A stretch of DNA of 64,000 nt from the NCBI RefSeq assembly GCF_013114545.1, contig NZ_VTXI01000018.1, forward strand, positions 25,297 to 89,296, read 5' to 3'. A program made the position numbers and the translations under genes. Shown piece after piece: positions 34,365-43,890 of this stretch. The notes below the pieces were generated by a model. The model was not told the origin of the DNA, did no database searches, and worked only from the letters and a program-made list of their open reading frames with translations. The first letter of the stretch is position 1, and every line of letters starts with the position of its first letter. Origin of the DNA: Vibrio sp. RE86. Its GTDB lineage: Bacteria; Pseudomonadota; Gammaproteobacteria; Enterobacterales; Vibrionaceae.

Positions 34365-35463
34365 TTACAGACCTGATTTCAGGCTAGCTTCGATAAATTT
34401 GTCTAGGTCGCCATCAAGAACCGCTTGAGTATTGCGGTTTTCAACGCCAGTACGTAGATCTTTGATGCGCGAGTCATCCAGTACGTAAGAGCGGATTTGG
34501 CTACCCCAACCGATGTCAGATTTAGCGTCTTCATTCGCTTGCTTCTCTGCGTTCTGCTTTTGAATCTCTAATTCAAACAGTTTTGCACGAAGCTGCTTCA
34601 TCGCTTGGTCTTTGTTCTTATGCTGAGAACGGTCATTCTGACATTGCACCACTGTGTTGGTTGGAACGTGAGTAATACGAACCGCCGATTCCGTGGTGTT
34701 TACGTGCTGACCACCCGCGCCAGATGCTCGGTATACGTCAATACGTAGATCAGAAGGGTTAATGTCGATATCAATATTGTCATCAATCTCTGGGTAGATA
34801 AACGCAGAAGCAAATGAAGTATGACGACGACCGCTTGAGTCAAATGGAGACTTACGAACTAGGCGGTGTACACCCGTTTCTGTACGTAGCCAGCCATAAG
34901 CGTACTCACCTGAGATGCGAACCGTTGCCCCTTTAAGACCAGCAACTTCACCCTCAGACACTTCAATAACCTCGGTCTTAAAGCCTTTCGCTTCAGCCCA
35001 ACGCAAGTACATGCGTAGCATCATTGAAGTCCAATCTTGCGCTTCTGTACCACCCGAACCTGATTGTAGGTCGATGTAGCAATCAGATGCGTCGTGATCA
35101 CCCGCGAACATACGACGGAACTCTAGCTTTTCCAGCTTAGCTTCTAGCTCAGCCAGTTCAGGTTCAATCTCATCGAATGTTTCTTGATCTTCTTCTTCAA
35201 CCGCAAGTTCTAAAAGACCATCTACGTCTTCAACACCTTGCTCTAATTGGTTGATTGTTTCTACAACCGCTTCTAGTGCTGAACGCTCTTTACCTAACGC
35301 TTGTGCACGTTCAGGCTCGTTCCACACGTCCGGTTGTTCTAATTCTGCGTTAACTTCTTCTAAACGCTCTTGCTTAGCGTCATAGTCAAAGATACCCCCT
35401 CAGGACATTTGTGCGCTCAGACACGTCCTTTAGGCGGTTTTTTATTGGATTGATTTCAAACAT
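34365..35463 (-). CDS. prfB: Peptide chain release factor 2, with programmed +1 frameshift
   Basis: RF2 terminates translation at UGA and UAA. The gene begins at ATG 35463 and reads 25 codons (MFEINPIKNRLKDVSERTNV then LRGYL) to an in-frame TGA at 35388-35386. It continues in the +1 frame from GAC (35387) to 34365. The slippery site AGG-GGG-TAT-CTT-TGA-C has the internal Shine-Dalgarno AGGGGG and CTT-TGA exactly as in E. coli. The joined product has 365 residues, identical in length to E. coli RF2. The SPF recognition motif (KSPFDSSG) and the GGQ motif (GAGGQHVNTTES) are present. This is not a broken gene. Confidence 0.98.
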
Positions 35464-35563
35464 GTTTGCTCAACATTTATGAGTAGATTTTAACCGAAGA
35501 ATTGTACTCAAAAGTGTGACGAAGATACAGATTTTTTTTGAAATTGAACTACAGAGTAACGAA

Positions 35564-35602
35564 ACAAAAAATCCCCTGCCGAGCCTTGCCTGACAGGGGA
35601 TT
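35564..35602 (-). terminator. Rho-independent terminator of brnQ
   Basis: An AATCCCCTG/CAGGGGATT stem with a 15-nt loop. On the minus strand it is followed by TTTTTTG. Confidence 0.8.
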
Positions 35603-35625
35603 AATCTTTCAATCAAATTGATGCT

Positions 35626-36939
35626 TTATGCGGTTTCTTCCGTTAAAGCGGCTTCTTCAGATTTGCCAACAAAGAACATCGCAATCATCGCAACCACCGT
35701 TGGCATCAACCAACCCATACCAACATCAAACAGAGGCAACATACTCAGTGCTGATACGTCAACACCCGCAACTTTCGCCGCATCAATCAAGGCAAACAGT
35801 AGTGAAACCAAGATAACGACACGGTAAGCAACTTGTGGGTTTGGTAGCTTTTTGCGGATAAACGTCAGTGCTACTAGCGCAATCGCCACTGGGTATAGAG
35901 CAAATAGAACTGGCACAGACAGAGAAATCAGCTGTGATAGACCGACGTTTGCCACAGTTGCACAAGCAACACCAATGATAACAACCCACGCTTTGTAAGA
36001 GACTGGCGTAATAGAGCTGAAGTAATCAGAACATGCCGAGATAATACCGATTGCCGTCGTCAAACATGCAAGCAGCACAATTACAGACAATACAATTTGA
36101 CCGTATGGACCAAACAGGGACTGAACGTATAGGCTAAGAATTGCACCACCGTTGTCAGCACCAGCAGAGACCGCAGCACTAGTCGCACCTAGGTAGAAAA
36201 GAGATACATAGACAAAGACCAATCCAGTTGCAGCGACAAATGCTGCACTAATCAGGTACTTCGCGGTCGCCTTTTGATCAGCCACACCTTTTTTACGCAA
36301 TGCATCTACGATAAGGCCACCAAACATCAGCGAGGCAAAAGTATCCATGGTGTTGTAACCTTCTAGGAAACCTTTTTGTAGAGGATGCGTTAGGTATTCT
36401 CCTTGCGCAGCAATCATTTCACCTTGTGGATCAATAAATACCGCAGCTGCAAGCACAATCAATCCTAAGAAAAGAACTGGAGTCAGGATTTTACCAATGA
36501 CATCGATCAACTTGCCTTGAGACCATGCAAAAAACATCGCGGCAACAAAGAATAGGATAGAGAAAACCGTCAAATGCATTTGCACCGCATCGACAAAGAA
36601 TGGCTTAACTGCCATTTCGTAAGCGACAAGGCCTGTACGAGGCGCTGCAAATGCAGGACCAATGATGATGAAAATCAGTACAGCAATAGTCATTGCTACG
36701 CGCTTTGGCAAATCCTTGGTTAAGTGCTCCCAAGAACCACCAGCAACAGCAATCGCAACGATAGTAATAAGAGGTAGACCGACTGCCGTAAGTAAGAAGC
36801 CCGTCATTGCAGGGACTAAGTTTTCACCCGCTAATTGACCTGCGAGTGGTGGAAAGATTATGTTTCCTGCACCTAAAAAGAAAGCGAAAAGCATAAAGCC
36901 TACCGCAATAATATCTGTTAATTTTAAAGTCTGATTCAC
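35626..36939 (-). CDS. brnQ: Branched-chain amino acid:cation symporter (LIVCS family)
   Basis: A 437-residue inner-membrane protein with about 12 transmembrane segments. The N-terminal FAFFLGAGNIIFPPLAG segment is diagnostic of BrnQ carriers of Leu, Ile and Val driven by Na+ or H+. The start is GTG at 36939 with AAGGG upstream. It is a single-gene unit with its own terminator, divergent from trmN6. No leader peptide was recognised. Confidence 0.95.
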   Translation of the reverse strand: MNQTLKLTDIIAVGFMLFAFFLGAGNIIFPPLAGQLAGENLVPAMTGFLLTAVGLPLITIVAIAVAGGSWEHLTKDLPKRVAMTIAVLIFIIIGPAFAAPRTGLVAYEMAVKPFFVDAVQMHLTVFSILFFVAAMFFAWSQGKLIDVIGKILTPVLFLGLIVLAAAVFIDPQGEMIAAQGEYLTHPLQKGFLEGYNTMDTFASLMFGGLIVDALRKKGVADQKATAKYLISAAFVAATGLVFVYVSLFYLGATSAAVSAGADNGGAILSLYVQSLFGPYGQIVLSVIVLLACLTTAIGIISACSDYFSSITPVSYKAWVVIIGVACATVANVGLSQLISLSVPVLFALYPVAIALVALTFIRKKLPNPQVAYRVVILVSLLFALIDAAKVAGVDVSALSMLPLFDVGMGWLMPTVVAMIAMFFVGKSEEAALTEETA

Positions 36940-37257
36940 TGTCGACCCTTTACTTATTATTTATTCAATGTTGTGTATGCTGAGTAGTACAAAATTACTG
37001 TCTACTCTATAAAATTTAGGCGCGCATAATGACGAAATCCTAATTGAGTGGCAAGTAACAGACAAAAAACACCATATAAATTTACAATAAACGTTTAAAT
37101 GCAGCATATATCACTATCTCAACAAAAATAACCAGCCCAATCAACTAATCATTCTTTGTTACATTAACAAAACAGATAGAACAAAAAACCAAACAGTAAG
37201 TTAACAACAGATCATTTAACTCAAAATTCACACGATCACCGATGAACATAAAATTTT
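36940..37257. other. AT-rich divergent intergenic region brnQ/trmN6
   Basis: 318 bp without a credible ORF. It should hold the promoters of both genes; I could not assign convincing -35/-10 pairs or an operator. Confidence 0.4.
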
Positions 37258-37965
37258 ATGAAAAAGACAAAAAGCTTTGAGTTTAAACAGTTTAAAATTG
37301 ATGGTGGCTACTCAGGAATGCCTGTCAGCACAGACGGAGTTCTGCTCGGAGCTTGGAGTCATTTACCGAGTAGTGGTTACCTTCTAGATATCGGGACAGG
37401 AACAGGGTTACTCGCCTTAATGAGCGCCCAAAGAAGTCTGACAATTGACATTACCGCAGTTGATATCGATGAACATGCTCTGGCAGCCGCACAAAAGAAC
37501 TTTTCCCAATCCGACTGGTCAGCGCGCCTTCATTTGATTTCTGGTGACGTACTTGAGCATCAATTTGAACGACACTTTGACGCGATCATTTGTAACCCAC
37601 CCTATTTCAATAATGGCGAGCAATCTCACACCAGCTCTAGAGCAACGGCAAGACACACGGATACACTGAGTCATAGCGCCCTTCTCAATCGCTGCTGGGA
37701 ATTATTAAGTGATCAAGGTAGCGCGACGTTTGTATTACCTAAAGTTGAGGGGGAACAGTTCATCGAACTCGCGAAAGATCAAGGTTGGTCACTTCAACGA
37801 ATTTGTTATGTTAAGCCAACGGAAGGAAAAGAGGTCAATCGACTATTATTCCAGCTAGGGAAGCTTCCTGTACCCGAAGAGATTGGCTTACTCACTATTC
37901 ATGACCAAGGTGGCTACAGTGCGGAGTTTATCGCGCTGACCAAAGACTTTTATCTGAAGATGTAG
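37258..37965 (+). CDS. trmN: tRNA1(Val) (adenine37-N6)-methyltransferase
   Basis: A 235-residue SAM-dependent methyltransferase of the YfiC/TrmN6 family, which makes m6A37 in tRNA1-Val. The SAM-binding motif I is LLDIGTGTGLLALMSAQ and the N6-adenine catalytic motif NPPYF is in DAIICNPPYFNNGE. The start ATG has only a weak Shine-Dalgarno, and upstream ATGs are out of frame. In enterics this gene also neighbours srmB. Divergent from brnQ. Confidence 0.93.
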   Translation: MKKTKSFEFKQFKIDGGYSGMPVSTDGVLLGAWSHLPSSGYLLDIGTGTGLLALMSAQRSLTIDITAVDIDEHALAAAQKNFSQSDWSARLHLISGDVLEHQFERHFDAIICNPPYFNNGEQSHTSSRATARHTDTLSHSALLNRCWELLSDQGSATFVLPKVEGEQFIELAKDQGWSLQRICYVKPTEGKEVNRLLFQLGKLPVPEEIGLLTIHDQGGYSAEFIALTKDFYLKM

Positions 37966-37998
37966 AAAATAAGGTGTGATCCTTATCACCGAACACTC

Positions 37999-38004
37999 TA
38001 TAAT
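37999..38004 (+). promoter_or_regulatory. srmB: Consensus -10 element upstream of srmB
   Basis: A perfect TATAAT lies 52 bp before the srmB start in the trmN6-srmB gap. The -35 region at 17 bp spacing is poor, so an activator or weak promoter is possible. Confidence 0.4.
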
Positions 38005-38055
38005 ACGACCCCTTAAAATTATTGCTCACACCAACACGCTTGTGGAGACATCATA

Positions 38056-39288
38056 GTGATCAGAAATTTCGCTGAATTAGAGCTAGACCCTAACCTACTC
38101 CTCGCCATTGAAGAAATGGGTTATGAACGCCCTACACAAATTCAGGCTGAAGCCATTCCGCAAGCATTAGATGGCCGTGACATCCTTGCTTCTGCACCGA
38201 CAGGTACAGGTAAGACCGCTGCATTTGTATTGCCAGCACTTCAATACCTACAAGACTTCCCTCGTCGTAAGCCAGGGCCTGCTCGCGTGTTGATTCTAAC
38301 GCCGACGCGAGAGCTCGCTATGCAAGTTGCTGAGCAAGCGCGCGCACTGGCTAAACACACCAAGCTCAATATCTTTACCATCACTGGTGGGGTTCAATAC
38401 CAAGAGCACGCGGATATTCTAGGCAAAACACAAGATATCGTCGTAGCAACTCCTGGACGCTTGATGGAGTACATCAACGCTGAGCGTTTCGATTGCCGTG
38501 CGATTGAGTGGCTGATCCTAGATGAAGCTGACCGTATGTTGGATATGGGATTTGGCCCAACGGTTGACCGCTTATCTTCTGAGTGTCGCTGGCGTAAACA
38601 AACACACCTATACTCGGCAACGCTTGAGGGTAAAGGTGTTGAAGGCTTCACTGCGGATCTACTTAAAGATCCTGCTGAAATTGATGCTGAGCCTTCACGT
38701 CGTGAACGCAAGAAGATCGCTCAGTGGTATCACCGTGCTGACGACGCCAAACACAAACTAGAGCTTTTAAAGAAGATCATTACTGATCAAGCAGAACGTT
38801 CTATCGTGTTCTTAAAAACTCGTGAGCGTCTTGCTGAGCTTCGCACTGAATTAGAGAAAGCGCAGATTCCATGTGCTTGGATTCAGGGTGAAATGCCTCA
38901 AGATCGTCGTAACAACGCGATCGCCCGCTTTAAAGATGGCACAGTTAATGTCCTTCTTGCGACTGACGTTGCTGCTCGTGGTATCGACTTGCCAGACGTT
39001 AGCCACGTAATTAACTACGACATGCCACGTAGTGCTGATGTTTATCTACACCGCATCGGTCGTACTGCTCGTGCAGGTAAGAAAGGCAATGCGATCTCAA
39101 TCGTAGAAGCGCACGATCAACCAATGCTCGATCGCGTTGCTCGCTATGTTAAAGAAGACATCAAAGAGCGCTTCATCAAAGAGATGCGTCCTAAACACAA
39201 AAAACCTGTGTTCAAGAAGAAAAAGAAAGACGACAAGAAAAAGGTAGCGGCAAAAGGTAAAAAGAAAGGCGCGAAGAAGAAAAAGTAA
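38056..39288 (+). CDS. srmB: DEAD-box ATP-dependent RNA helicase SrmB
   Basis: SrmB assists early 50S ribosomal subunit assembly, mainly in the cold. The 410-residue protein has a Q motif (YERPTQIQAEAIP), Walker A SAPTGTGKT, motif Ia PTRELAMQ, DEAD in LILDEADRML, SAT in YSATLEG, and motif VI HRIGRTARAG. The last 35 residues are an extremely Lys-rich, RNA-binding tail. The start is GTG at 38056 with GGAG eight nt upstream. Followed by a strong terminator. Confidence 0.97.
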   Translation: MIRNFAELELDPNLLLAIEEMGYERPTQIQAEAIPQALDGRDILASAPTGTGKTAAFVLPALQYLQDFPRRKPGPARVLILTPTRELAMQVAEQARALAKHTKLNIFTITGGVQYQEHADILGKTQDIVVATPGRLMEYINAERFDCRAIEWLILDEADRMLDMGFGPTVDRLSSECRWRKQTHLYSATLEGKGVEGFTADLLKDPAEIDAEPSRRERKKIAQWYHRADDAKHKLELLKKIITDQAERSIVFLKTRERLAELRTELEKAQIPCAWIQGEMPQDRRNNAIARFKDGTVNVLLATDVAARGIDLPDVSHVINYDMPRSADVYLHRIGRTARAGKKGNAISIVEAHDQPMLDRVARYVKEDIKERFIKEMRPKHKKPVFKKKKKDDKKKVAAKGKKKGAKKKK

Positions 39289-39309
39289 TCTCTTGATTCG
39301 ACAAAACTC

Positions 39310-39346
39310 AAAGGGTTGATGTGAAAGCATCAACCCTTTCTTTTTG
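39310..39346 (+). terminator. Rho-independent terminator of srmB
   Basis: A 12-bp stem AAAGGGTTGATG/CATCAACCCTTT with a TGAAAG loop, then CTTTTTG. Confidence 0.9.
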
Positions 39347-39351
39347 CAAAA

Positions 39352-39390
39352 AAAAATACCGCCTTAATCTTAATAAAGGCGGTATTTTCT
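39352..39390 (-). terminator. Second terminator hairpin, oriented for prfC
   Basis: A 12-13-bp stem around ATACCGCCTT/AAGGCGGTAT with a 10-nt loop. On the minus strand it is followed by nine T, so it can end transcripts that leave prfC and cross the ERIC element. Confidence 0.8.
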
Positions 39391-39407
39391 CAGCAGTTCT
39401 TAAAAGC

Positions 39408-39440
39408 ATTTGTTGTGAGAGCAAGGCGACAAGTAAACTC
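39408..39440. repeat. Possible ERIC remnant
   Basis: AGAGCAAGGCGACAAGTAAA resembles the AGCAAGGCGACAAG segment of the ERIC at 12213, but has no partner arm or terminal repeat. It sits directly outside the complete ERIC element that follows. Confidence 0.4.
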
Positions 39441-39456
39441 AGCTTAAACCCACAAG

Positions 39457-39581
39457 ATACTCAAAATAGTTGGAGCTATGGCAAGGCAACGAACGAATCT
39501 GACCCCAGGAACATAGTACGCTATGTGACTGGGGCAGATGAGTGAAGTTAACGCTGCCAGAGCTTCAAATATGAAGAGTAT
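39457..39581. repeat. ERIC (IRU) element, 125 bp
   Basis: Terminal inverted repeats ATACTC.../...GAGTAT enclose the ERIC core inverted repeat CCCCAG-GA-ACATAG ... CTATGT-GA-CTGGGG and a CTATGGCAAGGCAACGAACG segment. The right end coincides with the TAA stop codon of prfC (39581-39583). Length fits the 127-bp consensus. Confidence 0.9.
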
Positions 39582-41170
39582 TAGTGTTCGCGAGTCGCGC
39601 GGAACTCAACCTCTGGAAAACGCTCTTTCGCTAGATTCAAGTTAACCATCGTTGGCGCAATGTACGATAGGTTATCACCGCCATCTAGTGCTAGGTTCGC
39701 TTGGTTCTTGCGTTGGAACTCATCTAGCTTCTTCGCGTCACCACACTCAACCCAACGTGCTGTTGCTACGTTAACACCTTCATAGATTGCTTCTACGTTG
39801 TATTCCGCTTTTAGACGAGCGACAACCACATCAAACTGAAGCACACCAACAGCACCTACGATTAGGTCGTTGTTTTGTAGAGGGCGGAATACCTGTACCG
39901 CACCTTCTTCAGAAAGCTGAACCAGACCTTTTAGCAGCTGCTTCTGCTTCAGTGGATCTTTTAGACGAATACGACGGAACAGTTCTGGTGCAAAGTTTGG
40001 AATACCAGAGAACTTAAGCGCTTCACCTTGAGTGAAGGTATCACCAATCTGGATGGTACCGTGGTTATGAAGACCGATGATGTCACCTGCGTATGCGTTC
40101 TCTGCACGAGAACGGTCGCCCGCCATAAAGGTAACTGCATCTGAGATGCTGACTTTCTTACCGGTACGAACGTGGTTCATCTTCATGCCTTGCTTATACG
40201 TACCAGAAACGATACGCATGAAAGCAATACGGTCACGGTGTTTCGGGTCCATGTTTGCTTGGATCTTGAAGACAAAGCCAGAAAACTCTTCTTCTGTAGC
40301 TTCAACATCACGCTCTACTGCTTGACGGTTCTTAGGCTCTGGCGCCCACTTTGTTAAGCCATCTAGCATGTGGTCAACACCGAAGTTACCCAATGCAGTA
40401 CCGAAGTAAACTGGCGTTAGCTCACCCGCAAGGAACAACTCAAGGTCAAACTCTGGGCATGCACCCATCACTAGTTCAAGCTCATCACGAACGCTTTCTG
40501 CTAAGTCCGCACCGACTTGCTCATCAAGCTCTGGGTTGTCTAACCCTTTAATGATGCGAACTTCTTGAATCTCATGACCGTGGCCTGATTCATACAAAAT
40601 CGTTTCGTCACGGTGGATATGGTAAACACCTTTAAACTCTTTACCACAACCGATCGGCCAAGAGATTGGCGCACATGCCATACCCAGTTCGCTTTCTACT
40701 TCATCTAATACTTCCATTGGATCGCGTACGTCACGGTCCAATTTGTTCATGAAGGTTACAATTGGCGTATCACGTAAACGAGTTACTTCCATTAGCTTAC
40801 GAGTACGGTCCTCGACACCTTTCGCAGCGTCGATAACCATTAGACATGAGTCAACAGCCGTCAATGTACGGTAAGTATCTTCTGAGAAGTCTTCGTGTCC
40901 TGGGGTATCGAGTAGGTTTACAAGACAGTCATTGTATGGGAACTGCATAACAGAAGTCGTTACAGAGATACCACGCTCTTTCTCCATCTCCATCCAGTCA
41001 GATTTAGCGTGTGTTGCATTACCACGGCCTTTAACCGTACCTGCTTTTTGGATTGCGTTTCCGAATAACAGGACTTTTTCTGTAATGGTGGTTTTACCCG
41101 CATCTGGGTGCGAGATAATCGCGAAAGTTCTACGTTTAGACACTTCGCTTAGAAAAGGAGTATTTGACAT
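39581..41170 (-). CDS. prfC: Peptide chain release factor 3
   Basis: RF3 is a translational GTPase that recycles RF1 and RF2 from the ribosome. The ATG at 41170 (MSNTPFLSEVSKRRTFAI) gives 529 residues, the same as E. coli; the frame is open ten codons further without support. The P-loop is SHPDAGKTTITEKVL, the DxxG element is DTPGHEDFSEDTYR, and the NKxD element is FMNKLDRD. The stop codon abuts an ERIC element. Confidence 0.97.
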   Translation of the reverse strand: MSNTPFLSEVSKRRTFAIISHPDAGKTTITEKVLLFGNAIQKAGTVKGRGNATHAKSDWMEMEKERGISVTTSVMQFPYNDCLVNLLDTPGHEDFSEDTYRTLTAVDSCLMVIDAAKGVEDRTRKLMEVTRLRDTPIVTFMNKLDRDVRDPMEVLDEVESELGMACAPISWPIGCGKEFKGVYHIHRDETILYESGHGHEIQEVRIIKGLDNPELDEQVGADLAESVRDELELVMGACPEFDLELFLAGELTPVYFGTALGNFGVDHMLDGLTKWAPEPKNRQAVERDVEATEEEFSGFVFKIQANMDPKHRDRIAFMRIVSGTYKQGMKMNHVRTGKKVSISDAVTFMAGDRSRAENAYAGDIIGLHNHGTIQIGDTFTQGEALKFSGIPNFAPELFRRIRLKDPLKQKQLLKGLVQLSEEGAVQVFRPLQNNDLIVGAVGVLQFDVVVARLKAEYNVEAIYEGVNVATARWVECGDAKKLDEFQRKNQANLALDGGDNLSYIAPTMVNLNLAKERFPEVEFRATREH

Positions 41171-41373
41171 GAAAGGATTCTTCTTCTGTCTATGAGCCAT
41201 AAAACACGGCTCTAGCGGTTCGATTCAATTTTGCGCGGTATTTTCGCTTATATTGGTCGAGGGGGCAACTTCCGCAACGAAATTGGCGCAAAAAGAGTTT
41301 CTAACTAGCAACAAATTAAATTATCAATAAATATGGACTATAACTAAAGGAGTAGAGGGAACTAATCATAACT

Positions 41374-43425
41374 ATGCCTGAAAGCAAAAAAATAAACTCA
41401 TTAGCGTTTAGACAAGCTAAGACTGTCTTCCTAGTCTCTGTCATCTTAGGGGTATGTTTTAGTTTTTATCATATCTTGGTGGATGTTCATCAGGAACAGA
41501 AGCGCATTGAAGAACATTACCAGTTTAAGTTGTTACAAAACTACTCCAATGCAAGCCAAGCCGCTTATCACCTCAACCAATTGCTTGCAGAACAAGTTGC
41601 TTCTAGCTTGATGATGGATAATGCCATCTACAAAGTGCAAATCGTTGATGACTTCGGCGACACCCTAACAGAAAGAGAGCGCAACATTTCATTGCAAGGG
41701 GATTTTACTGAAGCCTTATCTGGGTATCTCACTCCAACCAACCCGATTTATACTTCCGATCTTCACCAACCAAACTCACACGTTGTGGTGGGGACACTAA
41801 GCTTTTCGGTCAACGGCTCCTATATTGCGAAAGACTTTATCGCCAAGACCACCCAGATCCTTCTATTCGATCTGTTTAGAAACATCCTACTGACCACGAT
41901 CTTATTACTGTTTTTTTATCAGAAGTTATCCAAGCCCCTTGTCACACTCATAGACTGGGTTCGTTCGCTACAAAACAACGAGCGAGATGTCCCACCACCA
42001 ACGCAATATCGAGACGATGAACTTGGCCATTTAGCTAAGACTTTTCACACCTTATGGAAAGACAGAGAAGCCGCCGAAGTACAGCTCAATCAACTCGCCT
42101 ATTATGACTCTTTAACTGGACTTGCTAATCGAAGTTTGTTGCTTCAGATGTTAGAAGACGCCATCGAGCATGCGAACAAAAGTAAGCAAGCGGGCGCCTT
42201 GTTCTACCTCGATCTCGACCGTTTTAAAACCATCAACGATTCCCTAGGACATACCATTGGGGACAACTTACTTAAAGCGATTTCAAAACGCATCGAAGCA
42301 TGGTTGATCAAAGACTTTACTGCCGCGCGTATCGGTGGCGATGAGTTTGCAATCCTTTTACCTAACACAAGTTCTGAGCAAGCACATGATTTGGCTCAGC
42401 AATTACTTGCCCTGATCTCTAACCCTTACTCTATCGACGATCACCAACTTTACTGCTCTGTGAGCGTTGGGATTGCAGTCTTCCCTTCTGTCGGCAGCAC
42501 TAACATTGATGTACTTCGTCAGGCTGACACTGCTCTCTATCGAGCAAAAGTCGCAGGGCGCAACAAATACATGTTCTATGAGCCAGAAATGCAGGCGCAA
42601 GTAGAGTCGTTTTTAGAGATAGAGAAAGGCCTGCATGAAGCAATCAACAAAGGGCAACTTGAGCTCTACTATCAACCACAGGTCGATGGCAAACACAACA
42701 TTATTGGCGTTGAGGCTTTGATTCGTTGGAACCATCCAGAAAAGGGATTGTTACCGCCGGGCGTCTTTATGCCGATTGCTGAAGAGACAGGACAGATCCT
42801 TCAGATTGGTAATTGGATCATTGAGCAAGCTTGCTATCAATACGCTAGTTGGAAGAAGAACAATCAATTGCCACCCACCTTTCGTCGCTTAGCTATCAAT
42901 ATCAGCCCACTCCAATTTTCGCAAAGCTCGTTTGTCGAACATATTGTCGACTCAATGGCTCAAGCAGGTATTGATGGTGAACATATTGAACTGGAGATTA
43001 CAGAGAACCTTCTTCTAGAGAATGTAGAAGGGGCAGTGCAAAAGATGAAGGAGCTCAAAGAACACAACTTAAAAACATCGATAGATGATTTTGGTACAGG
43101 TTACTCATCACTGCGCTACCTCAAGCACCTTTCAGTCGATGTTTTAAAGATCGATCGCTCGTTCGTCACTCAGCTTCATCTTGATGAAAGTGACCAAGCG
43201 ATTGTCGACACCATCATAATGACCGCAAGACGATTAAACTTAGAGGTGATTGCCGAAGGTGTCGAGGACGCTAATGAGCTTCAAGCATTGAAACATCTCA
43301 AGTGCGATCAGTTCCAAGGTTACCTATTTGATAAACCGCTACCCGCTTCAGAGCTAGTCCAACGATTCGAGCAAAACTACTACCCTATCGAAGAGCTAAC
43401 CATCATTAAGGCTGTACAAAAGTAA
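41374..43425 (+). CDS. Membrane GGDEF-EAL protein (c-di-GMP synthesis/degradation)
   Basis: A 683-residue protein with transmembrane helices at about 17-36 and 168-183 flanking a periplasmic sensor of about 130 residues, then a HAMP-like linker. The GGDEF domain has an intact GGDEF at 321-325 and DLDRFKTIND. The usual RxxD inhibitory site is not present; the aligned residues read IKDF. The EAL domain has EAL at 447-449, the downstream SIDDFGTGYSSLRYL, KIDRSF and AEGVE motifs, all consistent with phosphodiesterase activity. Whether synthesis or degradation dominates cannot be told from sequence. VpsR, a c-di-GMP responder, lies 9 kb away. Confidence 0.92.
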   Translation: MPESKKINSLAFRQAKTVFLVSVILGVCFSFYHILVDVHQEQKRIEEHYQFKLLQNYSNASQAAYHLNQLLAEQVASSLMMDNAIYKVQIVDDFGDTLTERERNISLQGDFTEALSGYLTPTNPIYTSDLHQPNSHVVVGTLSFSVNGSYIAKDFIAKTTQILLFDLFRNILLTTILLLFFYQKLSKPLVTLIDWVRSLQNNERDVPPPTQYRDDELGHLAKTFHTLWKDREAAEVQLNQLAYYDSLTGLANRSLLLQMLEDAIEHANKSKQAGALFYLDLDRFKTINDSLGHTIGDNLLKAISKRIEAWLIKDFTAARIGGDEFAILLPNTSSEQAHDLAQQLLALISNPYSIDDHQLYCSVSVGIAVFPSVGSTNIDVLRQADTALYRAKVAGRNKYMFYEPEMQAQVESFLEIEKGLHEAINKGQLELYYQPQVDGKHNIIGVEALIRWNHPEKGLLPPGVFMPIAEETGQILQIGNWIIEQACYQYASWKKNNQLPPTFRRLAINISPLQFSQSSFVEHIVDSMAQAGIDGEHIELEITENLLLENVEGAVQKMKELKEHNLKTSIDDFGTGYSSLRYLKHLSVDVLKIDRSFVTQLHLDESDQAIVDTIIMTARRLNLEVIAEGVEDANELQALKHLKCDQFQGYLFDKPLPASELVQRFEQNYYPIEELTIIKAVQK

Positions 43426-43442
43426 AACAAGGTGAGATTGGA

Positions 43443-43889
43443 TTAAAAGAAGATGTAACTCATAATGATTGCATCTTCTTTGCCTGTTTCAGTAGGATAA
43501 TAATTCACTCTTCTATCCACTTCATTGAAACCAACAGCTTCATATAATGATGCAGCACGGACGTTACTCTCTCGAACTTCAAGCCATGCACTTTCTGCAC
43601 GAGCCTGCTCACAGACCTCAAGAAACGCCTCGATTAGTCGCGTTCCATAGCCCTTTCCTTGCATATTTGGGGAAACCGCAATGTTTAGTAAAGTGACTTC
43701 TCCAACAATATTTTGTGCGTAGAAATAGCCGACAACCTGCTCACCATCGAGTAAGACATGATGGCATGCACCTCGACTGTTTACATCGCGGATCATGGTC
43801 TCTGACCAAGGGTGACTATGAGCCAGAGTTTCAATGGAATAGACCGAGTCTAGATGAGACTCAGCCAAAGATTCTATACGTAGAGACAT
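43443..43889 (-). CDS. rimI: Ribosomal-protein-alanine N-acetyltransferase RimI
   Basis: A 148-residue GNAT-family enzyme that acetylates the N-terminus of ribosomal protein S18. The acetyl-CoA-binding motif A is in NIAVSPNMQGKGYGTRLIEA (about residues 69-88), followed by WLEVRESNVRAASLYEAVGF. It lies one nt after holD, the same holD-rimI pair as in E. coli. Confidence 0.95.
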   Translation of the reverse strand: MSLRIESLAESHLDSVYSIETLAHSHPWSETMIRDVNSRGACHHVLLDGEQVVGYFYAQNIVGEVTLLNIAVSPNMQGKGYGTRLIEAFLEVCEQARAESAWLEVRESNVRAASLYEAVGFNEVDRRVNYYPTETGKEDAIIMSYIFF

Positions 43890-43890
43890 A

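Noticed and set aside
34365..35463. prfB as a frameshifted pseudogene
   Set aside because: The in-frame TGA lies in the canonical RF2 slippery context and the joined product is full length.
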